NCBI RefSeq assembly: GCF_001612805.1
Contig: NZ_BDBD01000018.1
Span: 527,037 to 591,036, forward strand
Source of the DNA: Nocardia coubleae NBRC 108252
Lineage (GTDB): Bacteria; Actinomycetota; Actinomycetes; Mycobacteriales; Mycobacteriaceae
DNA length: 64,000 nt
Direction: 5' to 3'
The position numbers and the translations under genes are program-made. Positions within the stretch are counted from its first letter, which is position 1. Each line of letters starts with the position of its first letter. Positions 1 to 7,807 of this stretch are shown here, one piece after another. The notes beneath the pieces are model-generated. The model searched no databases. It was not told the origin of the DNA and was given only the letters and a program-made list of their open reading frames with translations.

Positions 1-118
1 CAATGGCCAGCAGGATCGCGCACACCACGAGCGTGCGCACACCGATCCTCGCTGTGAGACCCGCGCGCCCGGGGCGCACCACCAGCATGGTGCGACCGAA
101 ATCGATCTTCGTGCTCAT
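1..118 (-). CDS. FecCD-family ferric-siderophore ABC permease, N-terminal fragment
   Basis: Only the first 39 codons are inside the window; the gene runs off the left edge. The visible part starts MSTKIDFGRTMVVRPGRAG and leads into a hydrophobic stretch (VCAILLAI), which fits the cytoplasmic N-terminus and first membrane helix of a FecCD permease. Its ATG overlaps the TGA of the preceding permease gene (ATGA at 115-118), so the two are translationally coupled. Paired FecCD genes normally encode the heterodimeric membrane channel of an iron-siderophore importer. The family call rests mainly on the neighbour, since little sequence is visible. Confidence 0.7.
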   Translation of the reverse strand, partial: MSTKIDFGRTMLVVRPGRAGLTARIGVRTLVVCAILLAI

Positions 119-1113
119 GCCGCAGCTCCCACTCGCGAGCGGCGTGCCAGCCAGATCAGCATGGGTGCGCCGAGGAATGCCGTGACCAGCCCGGCAGGGA
201 CTTCGTCGGGGCGAATGATGATGCGGCCCAGCACATCCGCGGTGAGAACGAGCAGCGGTGCCAGCACCAGCGAGTACGCGAAGACCCAGCGCTGATCGGG
301 ACCGACCAGCCAGCGGGCGATGTGCGGAACCGCGAGACCGACGAAGGCGATCGGACCGACCGCGGCCGTCGCGGTACCGCACAACAGCACCAAAGCCAGC
401 GCGGTGAGCAGCCGTGTGCGGTTGACGTGCACGCCGAGCGACCGGGCCAGATCATCACCGAGCGCAACGGCATTGAGCGACCGCGCGCAGACCGCGGCGA
501 TCAGCAGCCCGACCACGATGAACGGCGCGGCACCGGCGATGATGTCGAAGCCACGCCCCGTGAGCGAACCGGCGTCCCAGCGCCGCATCTCGTCGAAAGC
601 CTTGGGATCGAGCAGGATCAGGCCGCGCGTGAGACCGCCGAGGACGGCGGTGGCGGCCACTCCGGCCAGGGTGAGCCGGATCGGATCGGTACCGGTGTGC
701 CCCGCGGTGCCGAGCCGGTACACGACCACCGACACCAGCGCGGCGCCGGCGAAGCCGAACCAGACGTAGGACGTGATCTCCTCCACACCGAGCACCCCGA
801 CCGCGACCGTGATCGCGAACGCGGCACCGGCATTCACGCCGAGCAGTCCCGGGTCGGCCAGCGGGTTACGGGTGAGTCCCTGCATCAGGCAGCCCGCGAC
901 GCCGAGCGCCAGCCCGGCGAGCAGCCCGAGAACTGTTCGCGGCAGCCGGTATTCGGTGACGGTGACGTGGTCGGGCGTGGTCGCGGCACTGGTCAGCGCC
1001 TGCCAGACCTCGCCGACCGGAATCGATTTCGTGCCGACCAGCAGGCTCAGCAGACAGGCCGCGGTCAGCAGCGCCACCGTCAGCAACCAGCCGAACCAGC
1101 GCGGACTTCTCAT
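115..1113 (-). CDS. FecCD-family ferric-siderophore ABC transporter permease
   Basis: 332-aa polytopic membrane protein of normal FecCD length. It opens with a membrane helix (FGWLLTVALLTAACLLSLL) and carries the family landmark YRLPRTVLGLLAGLALGVAG followed by MQGLTRNPLADPGLLG, the region conserved in BtuC/FhuB/FepD-type permeases. The C-terminal half has the PIAFVGLAVPHIAR motif that contacts the ATPase. It would form half of the inner-membrane channel for an iron-siderophore complex, with the next gene (1-118) as partner; the ATPase and binding protein must lie outside the window. Its promoter region carries an IdeR-like iron box, so it should be induced by iron starvation. Confidence 0.93.
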   Translation of the reverse strand: MRSPRWFGWLLTVALLTAACLLSLLVGTKSIPVGEVWQALTSAATTPDHVTVTEYRLPRTVLGLLAGLALGVAGCLMQGLTRNPLADPGLLGVNAGAAFAITVAVGVLGVEEITSYVWFGFAGAALVSVVVYRLGTAGHTGTDPIRLTLAGVAATAVLGGLTRGLILLDPKAFDEMRRWDAGSLTGRGFDIIAGAAPFIVVGLLIAAVCARSLNAVALGDDLARSLGVHVNRTRLLTALALVLLCGTATAAVGPIAFVGLAVPHIARWLVGPDQRWVFAYSLVLAPLLVLTADVLGRIIIRPDEVPAGLVTAFLGAPMLIWLARRSRVGAAA

Positions 1114-1162
1114 CAGGGATCTCTCTCATATGGAACCGTGTCACGAGGAGGGTAGCTCATGT

Positions 1163-1181
1163 TTAGGTGAGCCTAGGCTTA
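1163..1181. promoter_or_regulatory. IdeR/DtxR iron box, permease side
   Basis: TTAGGTGAGCCTAGGCTTA matches the mycobacterial/nocardial IdeR consensus TTAGGTTAGGCTAACCTAA at 14 of 19 positions by eye. It lies about 50 bp upstream of the FecCD permease start, across the place where its promoter should be. A TTTGAA/TAAACA pair on the minus strand is a possible -35/-10 that this box would cover. Iron-loaded IdeR would repress here. Confidence 0.75.
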
Positions 1182-1205
1182 TTCAAAGTTAGCTAGGGCA
1201 AGGTC

Positions 1206-1234
1206 TTGATAGGTGAGCCTAACCTGTCTACAGT
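1206..1234 (+). promoter_or_regulatory. Iron-regulated promoter of the MspA genes, with IdeR box
   Basis: A -35 TTGATA (1206-1211) and -10 TACAGT (1229-1234) are separated by exactly 17 bp. An IdeR-like box, ATAGGTGAGCCTAACCTGT (1209-1227, 14 of 19 to consensus), fills the space between them. This is the classic layout for repression by iron-bound IdeR. The start codon of the first porin gene is at 1291, leaving a leader of about 50 nt. The promoter elements are seen directly; the regulator is inferred from the consensus. Confidence 0.75.
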
Positions 1235-1290
1235 CCGAGCTGTTCAAGATCGGTGCGAATCGGTCACAACAGTTGATGAGGACATCCACG

Positions 1291-1929
1291 ATGCGAAAAA
1301 TGCTTGCGGCCACTGCGCTGGCCACGGCCGCGCTGGCCGTTGTCGGCGGAACGGCGAGTGCGGACACCTTCGTTCCGCTGCCCGACGGCGAGAAGGCCGG
1401 CCCCGGTGTGTTGATCAAGCGGGTGGCGGAAAGCGCCCTGATCTCGCCGTCCATGGCGGCCAACGGCGCAGGCCGCGTGGCGTGGGTGAGCGGAACCGTG
1501 CTGGCCGAGGTGGCCGAGACCCCGAAGGGTGAGCCCCGCCCGTTCGTCGGCGGCAACGGCGCGCCCGGCACCAACAACTCCTCCACGCACGGTTCTTCGC
1601 GCGTGAGCACCGGCTACATCGTCGGCTGCCAGGTGAGCATCGCCGACGACGCGATCTCGGCGGGTGTCTCGGGCGGCATCAACACCAGCGGCTTCAACGC
1701 CGGTGGCTCGATCGGCGTGAAACTCGGTCCCGGCGAGGTGAAGTGGGTCGGCATCGAGGGCTTCGACATCGTCGAGAAGGGCAACTACCACGTCAGCTAC
1801 AAGGACGTGGAGCTGCAGATCCAGGGCTGCGCCGGGTACGCCCAGGCGCGCGCCTACACCGTCGTGGAGATCATCGGCGACAACTACTCCAAGACCTCCC
1901 TCTACGGTGCCCCGTTCAGCATCGGCTGA
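1291..1929 (+). CDS. MspA-family porin, first of tandem pair
   Basis: Predicted 212-aa exported protein. The signal peptide MRKMLAATALATAALAVVGG ends in TASA, with mature DTFVPLPDGEK. The mature part has the MspA-family pattern: early SP(S)M, TGYIVGCQV in the middle, and a C-terminal GCAGYAQARAYTVVE segment ending in PFSIG. MspA proteins form octameric beta-barrel channels in the mycomembrane for small hydrophilic solutes. The ATG at 1291 was preferred over 1276 because GAGGA (1278-1282) sits 8 nt upstream and the signal peptide then starts normally. The gene follows an IdeR-type promoter and is 25 bp from a paralogue, as in the NfpA/NfpB hetero-oligomeric channel known from Nocardia farcinica. 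Confidence 0.9.
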   Translation: MRKMLAATALATAALAVVGGTASADTFVPLPDGEKAGPGVLIKRVAESALISPSMAANGAGRVAWVSGTVLAEVAETPKGEPRPFVGGNGAPGTNNSSTHGSSRVSTGYIVGCQVSIADDAISAGVSGGINTSGFNAGGSIGVKLGPGEVKWVGIEGFDIVEKGNYHVSYKDVELQIQGCAGYAQARAYTVVEIIGDNYSKTSLYGAPFSIG

Positions 1930-1954
1930 CTTCTCGACGGATAGGAACAACTCC

Positions 1955-2620
1955 ATGAGCATCTTCACGAAGGCGACCACCCGGCTCGCCGGTGCCGCAG
2001 CGGCGGCGACCGTCGCGCTCGGCCTGTTCTCCACCGGTGCCGCCCATGCCGACACCTTCATCCCGCTGCCCGGCGGCGAGATCACCCAGACCCTCCCCGA
2101 CGGCACCCCGGTGACCATCCGCCTGGTCGGCGAGTCGGTGAACATCAGCCCCTCCATGGGCGCGACTCCCTTGCATCGCAACGTGTGGGCGTCCGGTCGG
2201 GCCGAGGTGCAGGTGCACGGCGAGCACAAGGGCGTCAAGATCTCGCCCGGATACGTCGTCGGTTGCCAGGTCGATATCTCCGGCGGCAACGCCAATGCCG
2301 GTGCCAACGGCGCGGTGACCCACGAGGGCAAGGGCAGCGGCGGCGTGACCTCCGGCGGCAACCTGACCCTCGGCCCCGGCCAGGCGACCACCTTCTGGCT
2401 GCTCCAGGTCGAGGGCCCGGATGCCTACGGCGAGGAGAGCTACGTCCCCGCGATCAAGTTCTTCGGTCCGGAGGGCTCGGTCACCTGGGCCGATTCGACC
2501 CTGGGTCTGTCGGGCTGCGCTGGTTACGCCCAGGCGCGTGCCTTCGTTTCCGTCGAGGTGACCACCCAGTTCGGTCGTTCCGAGCTGCGCCTGTGGGGCC
2601 AGCCGTTCAGCCTCGGCTGA
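1955..2620 (+). CDS. MspA-family porin, second of tandem pair
   Basis: 221-aa exported MspA paralogue. The signal peptide (MSIFTKATTRLAGAAAAATV, then ALGLFSTGAAHA) is followed by DTFIPLPGGE, nearly the same mature N-terminus as its neighbour. Shared family blocks are SPSMGA, PGYVVGCQVDIS and GCAGYAQARAFVSVEV, with a final PFSLG. A short AGGA ribosome site precedes the ATG. It lies 25 bp after the first porin and before a strong terminator, so the two are almost certainly one iron-controlled transcript. The two proteins differ enough to be subunits of a mixed pore rather than a recent duplication; that is inference. Confidence 0.9.
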   Translation: MSIFTKATTRLAGAAAAATVALGLFSTGAAHADTFIPLPGGEITQTLPDGTPVTIRLVGESVNISPSMGATPLHRNVWASGRAEVQVHGEHKGVKISPGYVVGCQVDISGGNANAGANGAVTHEGKGSGGVTSGGNLTLGPGQATTFWLLQVEGPDAYGEESYVPAIKFFGPEGSVTWADSTLGLSGCAGYAQARAFVSVEVTTQFGRSELRLWGQPFSLG

Positions 2621-2627
2621 TGCCCTG

Positions 2628-2662
2628 GGCCCCGCGGGGAGTTGCACGCTCCCGGCGGGGCC
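2628..2662. terminator. Bidirectional terminator hairpin
   Basis: GGCCCCGCGGGGAG (2628-2641) pairs with CTCCCGGCGGGGCC (2649-2662) with one mismatch and a 7-nt loop. It sits between the convergent porin and MFS genes and could end transcription from both sides. There is no clear T-run on the plus strand. Confidence 0.7.
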
Positions 2663-2667
2663 CCGGC

Positions 2668-4233
2668 TCATTTCTGCTCGTCGGCACGCTCGTTCGGTGC
2701 CGGAACATGGCGAAGCAGCACGACGACCAGTCCGGCCGCGATCGCGGTGAGTCCGATGCCGACGATCGAGTTCACTTGCAGCGCATGGGTATACGCCTGT
2801 CGCGCCGTCGTGGTGAGCTCGGCGCCGAGGGATTCGGGCAGCATCGAGGCGACGTGCAGGGCTCCCGCCAGGGTGTCCTCGGCGGTGTGCGCGAGCTCGG
2901 TGGGCAGGCCACTCGGTAGTTCACCGGCCATCTGCCCGCGATAGACCGCGGTGCCGATGCTGCCGATCACCGCGACCCCGAGCGCGGTCGACAGTTCCTG
3001 CCCCGTCTCCGAGATCGCGGAAGCGGCACCGGCACGCGCCGGGTCGACCGCACCGACGATCAGGTCGAGGCCGAGCACGAACATCGGGCTCAGGCCGAGC
3101 GCGAACACCACCATGCCGGTGACGATCAAGCCGAGATCGTCACCACCCGCGAGCTGGGTGAAGGTCGCGTAGCCGAACATCGCGATCACCAGGCCGCCCG
3201 TCATCAGATACGCGGGACGAATCCGAGGCGCGAGGGCACTCACCGCACCCGCCGCGAGCACCATGGCTACCGCCTGCGGCACCGTCCACAGTCCGGCCTC
3301 GAACGCCGAAAGTCCCAGCACCAGTTGCAGATACTGCGCGAGCAGCAGGAACAGGCCGCCCATCGCGAGCATGGCGACCATCAGCGCCGCGAGCGAACCG
3401 CTGAACCGGACATTGCCGAACAGTCGCAGATCGATCAGCGGGTCGGTGAGTCGTTGCTGGCGCAGCACGAACACGGTGCCCAGGACCAGCGCGCCGACCA
3501 GAACGGCCACGGGTTCCACGGCCAGCCCGTCCTTGGCCAGCTCCTTGATGCCGTAGATGACACCCATCACCGACACCAGCGACAGCACGGCGCTGAGAAT
3601 GTCGAGCTTGCCGGGGTTCGGATCCTTGTACTCGGGCAGCAGGAACGGTCCGCTGCCGAGCAGCAGCACCATGGCGGGTACCGCGACCAGGAACACCGAA
3701 CCCCACCAGAAGTTCTCCAGCATGGCCCCGCCGACCAGCGGTCCGACCACCATGCCGACCATGAAACTGGTCATCCACACGCTGATCGCGGCGGTCCGCT
3801 GGCGGTCGTCGTGGAACATATTGCGGATCAAGGCCAGTGTCGATGGCATCAGCGTGGCACCCGCGATACCGAGCAGCGCGCGCGTGCCGATGAGCATGTT
3901 CGCGCTGGTCGAATAGGCCGCGATCACCGAGGCGGCGCCGAAGGCCAGCGCGCCGATCATCAACAGCCTGCGCCTGCCGATCCGGTCGCCGAGGGTGCCC
4001 ATCGTGATGAGGAAGCCCGCGACGAGGAACCCGTAGATGTCCAGGATCCACAACAGCTGTGAACTGCTCGGCTGCAACGCCTCGCTGATGTGCGGGATGG
4101 CCAGGTAGAGCACGCTCATGTCCATCGAGATGAGCAGGGTGGGCAGGGCGAGGACCGCCAACCCGATCCACTCCTTGACCCCTGCGGTCGGAGTGGGTTC
4201 GTCGACCGGCCGGGGGCTCTGGGTGGAAGTCAC
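2668..4233 (-). CDS. MFS drug exporter, DHA2 (14-helix) family
   Basis: 521-aa transporter of the length expected for DHA2 (QacA/EmrB/SmvA-like) proton-drug antiporters. Helix 1 contains the family signature LPTLLISMDMSVLYLAIPHI, and the loop after helix 2 has motif A (GDRIGRRRLL). About 14 hydrophobic segments follow, and the tail is polar (HVPAPNERADEQK). The start is a GTG at 4231-4233 with a weak ribosome site. It is divergent from the DUF5925 ATPase gene and convergent with the porins. The substrate cannot be read from sequence; quaternary amines, biocides or a natural product are typical for the family. Confidence 0.9.
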   Translation of the reverse strand: MTSTQSPRPVDEPTPTAGVKEWIGLAVLALPTLLISMDMSVLYLAIPHISEALQPSSSQLLWILDIYGFLVAGFLITMGTLGDRIGRRRLLMIGALAFGAASVIAAYSTSANMLIGTRALLGIAGATLMPSTLALIRNMFHDDRQRTAAISVWMTSFMVGMVVGPLVGGAMLENFWWGSVFLVAVPAMVLLLGSGPFLLPEYKDPNPGKLDILSAVLSLVSVMGVIYGIKELAKDGLAVEPVAVLVGALVLGTVFVLRQQRLTDPLIDLRLFGNVRFSGSLAALMVAMLAMGGLFLLLAQYLQLVLGLSAFEAGLWTVPQAVAMVLAAGAVSALAPRIRPAYLMTGGLVIAMFGYATFTQLAGGDDLGLIVTGMVVFALGLSPMFVLGLDLIVGAVDPARAGAASAISETGQELSTALGVAVIGSIGTAVYRGQMAGELPSGLPTELAHTAEDTLAGALHVASMLPESLGAELTTTARQAYTHALQVNSIVGIGLTAIAAGLVVVLLRHVPAPNERADEQK

Positions 4234-4352
4234 CTGGCCGACGTTAGCGACGGATCGAGAACATGTGCCAGCGATTTTCCGGGCCCGGTGACGCAGCGCA
4301 CAGCCGGGAAGTCGTTGGACATTCCGGGCCCGCGACCACGATCATTGGCGCG

Positions 4353-5480
4353 GTGTCCACACCTATCGACCAGCTCCGGGAACCGTCGCGGGAGACGGGC
4401 GAGCCGTTTCCGTGGTCGGCGGCCATCGATTCGACCTATTCCACCCGCGACGCCATCGACGCGCTCGCGCTCGCCCCGTTCCTGCGCGGCGAGCAGCCCT
4501 TCGCCCGGCAGGCGCACCTCGACCGGGTCCATCCCGACGCGCCGTTGCGGCCCGAGGGGTCGACGATCCTGCGCTCGGTCTTCGACGACGACAGCAGTGC
4601 GATGCTGGCCGCCGGGGCCGGCTGGTCGCTGCGGGCGGTGCGCTGGGCGGGCGGCTCGGCAACGGTCGAGGTGACCGCCGCCAGCGATGAGCTCGCCGTC
4701 GAGGTGCTCGCGCGCGCCACCGAGGGCGCGGCCCAGGCTCGCGACACCGCGTCTACGGTGGAAATGGGCTTCTGGCACATGGATGTGCGGCGGCCCGCGC
4801 GCAGGCGCCGCCAGATCGTCGCGCCCGCGTGGCCGGAGATCCGCGACAACTACACCGCGCCGGTATCGGCGGCGTTCGACCGGCTGATGAGCCTGGGCAG
4901 CGACGACATCCGCGGCAGGCTCGTGCTGCTGCACGGCGAGCCGGGCACCGGGAAGACCACCGCCCTGCGGGCGCTCGCGCGGGCGTGGGCGCCGTGGTGC
5001 CAGGTCGACTGCGTGGTCGACCCGGAGGAACTGTTCAGCAATCCCGGCTATCTGATGGAGGTGGCCGCGGGTGCCGACGGTGACGACGAGGACGGCCGCT
5101 GGCGCTTGCTGGTGCTCGAGGACTGCGACGAGCTGATTCGCGGCGAAGCCAAAGAAGCGGCGGGACAGAAACTTTCGCGGCTGCTGAACCTCACCGACGG
5201 CATGCTCGGTTCGGGACGCAAGGTGCTCTTCGCGATCACGACCAACGAGGACCTGTCCCGCTTGCACCCGGCGGTGGTGCGGCCCGGGCGGTGTCTCGCG
5301 CAGCTCGAGGTGGGCAGGCTCTCGCCCGAGGAGGCGACGCGGTGGCTCGTCCGGCAGGACCATGCCGCCGCCGCCTTCCCCGACGGCGCCACGCTCGCGG
5401 AACTGGTGGCCCATCGTGACGGTGGAATTCAGATCCGCTCGACGGCCGAGCGAACGACCGAGGTCGGTATGTACCTGTAG
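4353..5480 (+). CDS. DUF5925 / AAA-family ATPase
   Basis: Predicted 375-aa cytoplasmic ATPase read from a GTG at 4353; an upstream ATG at 4263 exists but would add about 30 atypical residues. The N-terminal ~170 residues match what I know as DUF5925. The C-terminal half is an AAA module with Walker A GEPGTGKT (about residues 195-202) and Walker B LLVLEDCDE (about 252-260). It also has the sensor-like FAITTNED and the VVRPGRC arginine region typical of AAA remodelling ATPases. The next gene is a convergent MFS transporter, so there is no operon partner. The role is unknown; members are scattered through actinomycetes. The AAA assignment is strong, the DUF name less so. Confidence 0.85.
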   Translation: MSTPIDQLREPSRETGEPFPWSAAIDSTYSTRDAIDALALAPFLRGEQPFARQAHLDRVHPDAPLRPEGSTILRSVFDDDSSAMLAAGAGWSLRAVRWAGGSATVEVTAASDELAVEVLARATEGAAQARDTASTVEMGFWHMDVRRPARRRRQIVAPAWPEIRDNYTAPVSAAFDRLMSLGSDDIRGRLVLLHGEPGTGKTTALRALARAWAPWCQVDCVVDPEELFSNPGYLMEVAAGADGDDEDGRWRLLVLEDCDELIRGEAKEAAGQKLSRLLNLTDGMLGSGRKVLFAITTNEDLSRLHPAVVRPGRCLAQLEVGRLSPEEATRWLVRQDHAAAAFPDGATLAELVAHRDGGIQIRSTAERTTEVGMYL

Positions 5481-5489
5481 GACTCGCGC

Positions 5490-6773
5490 TCAGCGATGGA
5501 CGACGGAGGCGGCCGCCGCGCAGGCGAGGGTGAGGACGAGGGGAACGATCAGCGCCGCGGTGAGCGGGATGATCGCGGTGAGCCAGCCGATCACCGCCGG
5601 CCCCGCGAGCAAGCCGAGGTAGCCGATGGTGAAGACCCGCGACATCTCGGTGGCCGCCTTCGGCCCGCCCAGATTTCCGGCCGCCGTGAAGATCTGAGGT
5701 ACGCCACCCGCGAGCCCGAGACCGCACATCGCCCAGCCGACCAGCGACATCGGCAGCCAGGGTGAGACGATCACGACCGCGAAACCGGCAGCGCACAACA
5801 GGCTTCCGTAGCGCAGCAGCGCCACCGGCCCGATCGCCCCGCTCACCCGGTCGGCCAGGAAACGGCCGATCGTCATGGTCGCGGAGAACGCGCCGAAAGC
5901 CAACGCCGCGTCGCCCTCGGACACGTCGAGGTGTTCGCGGACCTGCAGTGCGCTCCAATCGGCGGCCACGCCTTCGGCCAGCAGCAGTACGAATGCGATC
6001 AGCCCGAGCCACAACACTTTCCGGTTCCGGTGCGATTGCCGCTCTGCGTCGTTCAGGCTCGAGTCCTCGTCTCGCGCCCGCTGCTGCCGGGCTTCCGGGC
6101 TGATGCCCGATCCGGGAGTGCCGGTGAGATTCTCGGACGATGTCGGTCGGAGGTCTTCGTCGGGAAGTGCGTCGTAGTGCTCGGGGTGGGAAGCGGGCTC
6201 GCGGTGGTGGGAGACGAGATGGGGGACAAGGGCCGCGGTGGTGACCAAGCCGAGAAGGCTCGCGGCGGTGAGCGTTACCTCGGGGGCGATGCCTGCTCGC
6301 TGGGTGGCGGCGCCGATGAGGGAGCCGACGAAACCGCCCGCCGAGAACATGGCGTGGAAGGCCGACATGATCGGACGGCCGTACGCACGTTCGACCAGCA
6401 CCGCCTGCGCGTTCATCGACACATCGAGCGCACCGTTGCCGAAACCGAAGCAGGCCAACGCGATCGCCAGGGTCACCGGCCCGGCCGCCAGGCCCGGCCC
6501 GACGATCGTCACCGAGATCGCCGACGCGGCCAGTGCCACCAGCGTCCGGCTGCCGAGCCGGTCGGCGGCGGGGCCGGCCAGCCGCATCCCGATCAGCGCC
6601 GTCCCGGCGAGCAACAACACGAACATCCCGAGCGTCGAGGCCGACACCTCGGTCCGGTCGGTGATCGCCGGAATATGCACCACCCACATCGCGAGCAGCA
6701 CCCCGTTCAGCGTGAAAGCGCCGAACACCGCCCCTCTGGCCGACCGCAGCCGACGATCAATCGCTGGCGTCAC
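5490..6773 (-). CDS. MFS transporter, 12-helix type
   Basis: About 427 aa from a GTG at 6771-6773 (VTPAIDRRLRSARGAVFGAF); an upstream GTG at 6827 would add 18 residues reaching into the 71-bp palindromic element, so the shorter form is preferred. Twelve hydrophobic segments are visible. The polar central loop, about 65 residues (HHREPASHPEHYDALPDEDL and onward), separates the two six-helix halves. The loop after helix 2 (GPAADRLGSRTL) is a motif A variant. The overall pattern resembles the YbjJ/fucose-permease-like MFS group. No substrate clue comes from the neighbours. It ends 9 bp from the convergent DUF5925 ATPase gene. Confidence 0.85.
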   Translation of the reverse strand: MTPAIDRRLRSARGAVFGAFTLNGVLLAMWVVHIPAITDRTEVSASTLGMFVLLLAGTALIGMRLAGPAADRLGSRTLVALAASAISVTIVGPGLAAGPVTLAIALACFGFGNGALDVSMNAQAVLVERAYGRPIMSAFHAMFSAGGFVGSLIGAATQRAGIAPEVTLTAASLLGLVTTAALVPHLVSHHREPASHPEHYDALPDEDLRPTSSENLTGTPGSGISPEARQQRARDEDSSLNDAERQSHRNRKVLWLGLIAFVLLLAEGVAADWSALQVREHLDVSEGDAALAFGAFSATMTIGRFLADRVSGAIGPVALLRYGSLLCAAGFAVVIVSPWLPMSLVGWAMCGLGLAGGVPQIFTAAGNLGGPKAATEMSRVFTIGYLGLLAGPAVIGWLTAIIPLTAALIVPLVLTLACAAAASVVHR

Positions 6774-6818
6774 CCCATCGACGCTACCGGCCACCTGCCG
6801 GACCCTCCCCGAATTCAA

Positions 6819-6889
6819 GATCACCACGCTCTGGTTGCGGCGTTTCGCGGAAGGGCCGCGCCACCAGAGCGTGGTGATCAGTCGTCCAG
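6819..6889. repeat. 71-bp palindromic repeat element, copy A
   Basis: Left arm GATCACCACGCTCTGGT (6819-6835), 27-bp centre, perfect right arm ACCAGAGCGTGGTGATC (6863-6879), then a 10-bp tail ending GTCCAG. A second copy of the same total length, with identical left arm and equal-length but different centre, is at 17797-17867. It lies between the end of the NmrA-like gene and the start of the MFS gene, both minus strand. It looks like a REP-type or miniature mobile element. Confidence 0.7.
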
Positions 6890-6892
6890 GAT

Positions 6893-7735
6893 TTACCGCG
6901 GGGTCCAGACTCCGGTGGCGGCGGCCTCCTTGGCGTATTCGGTGAAGTCGCGGGGTGCGCGGCCGAGGGCGCGCTGGACTCCGTCGGCGGTGGCGGAGTT
7001 ACGGCCGTCGAGGATGGTGCCGAACAGGTAGTCGAGCAGCGCGACCTCGGGGTCGGGGAGGCCGAGTTCACCGAGGGCGGTGACGAATTCGGGCCGGGTG
7101 AGCGGGACGAAGGCGATCTCACGGCCGGTCGCCTCGGCAACCTCGGCGACACCTTCGGCGAAGGTGAGCGCCCGGGGCCCGGTGAGTTCATAGACCTCGC
7201 CCGCGTGGCGAGCGTCGGTGAGGGCGGCGACGGCCACCTCGGCGATGTCGTCGGCGTGCACGAACGGCTCGGGTACATCGCCGTTGGGCAGTGCGACCAC
7301 GCCGGCGAGGACATCGCCGACGAAGGCGCTCTCACTGAAGTTCTGGGCGAAGAAACTGCAGCGCACCACGGTCCAGGCGAGCCCGGACTCACGAACGGCC
7401 GCTTCGCATTCCAGGGCTTCGGGTTCGCCGCGGCCGGACAGCAACACCACCGAGCCGACGCCTGCCGCGCGGGCGGCGGCGGTGAACGCGCGAATGGTGT
7501 CCGGTGCGCCGGGGACGGCGAGGTCGGGCTGGAAGGCGAGGTAGATCGCGGTGACCCCGGCCAGGGCGGGGCCCCAGGTGTCGCGGTCGGTCCAGTCGAA
7601 GGGGATCGCGGCGGTGCGCGAACCGCGTCGCACCGGGTGGCCCGCCGCGTCCAGGAGGGCGGCGACGCGGCTGCCGGTCTTGCCGTTGGCGCCGGTGACG
7701 AGGAAAAGAGGCTGGTTAGCAGCGGTTTTTGTCAT
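6893..7735 (-). CDS. NmrA-like NAD(P)-binding oxidoreductase
   Basis: 280-aa cytosolic protein. The start at 7735 (MTKTAANQPLFLVTGANGKTG) places the Rossmann dinucleotide motif TGANGKTG within the first 20 residues, as usual; the longer frame from 7792 adds an unlikely Cys/His tail. Downstream it has VVLLSGRGEPEALECEAAVR, WTVVRCSFFAQNFSES and a VHADDIAEVAVAAL motif, the standard layout of NmrA/QOR2-type atypical SDRs that reduce quinones or sense NADP. It lacks the YxxxK of classical SDRs. It is divergent from an AraC regulator (start 7808) across 72 bp, which suggests that the regulator controls it. The substrate is unknown. Confidence 0.88.
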   Translation of the reverse strand: MTKTAANQPLFLVTGANGKTGSRVAALLDAAGHPVRRGSRTAAIPFDWTDRDTWGPALAGVTAIYLAFQPDLAVPGAPDTIRAFTAAARAAGVGSVVLLSGRGEPEALECEAAVRESGLAWTVVRCSFFAQNFSESAFVGDVLAGVVALPNGDVPEPFVHADDIAEVAVAALTDARHAGEVYELTGPRALTFAEGVAEVAEATGREIAFVPLTRPEFVTALGELGLPDPEVALLDYLFGTILDGRNSATADGVQRALGRAPRDFTEYAKEAAATGVWTPR

Positions 7736-7807
7736 GAGATAAGTACACCGTCCACAGCTGTGCGTCACCATCGTCGGAACGCTCGCCGACATGCGCGGTC
7801 GTCTACT

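Noticed and set aside
1181..1203. Third iron box (around CAAAGTTAGCTAGGGCAAG)
   Set aside because: It lacks one central base of the IdeR dyad and matches the consensus poorly.
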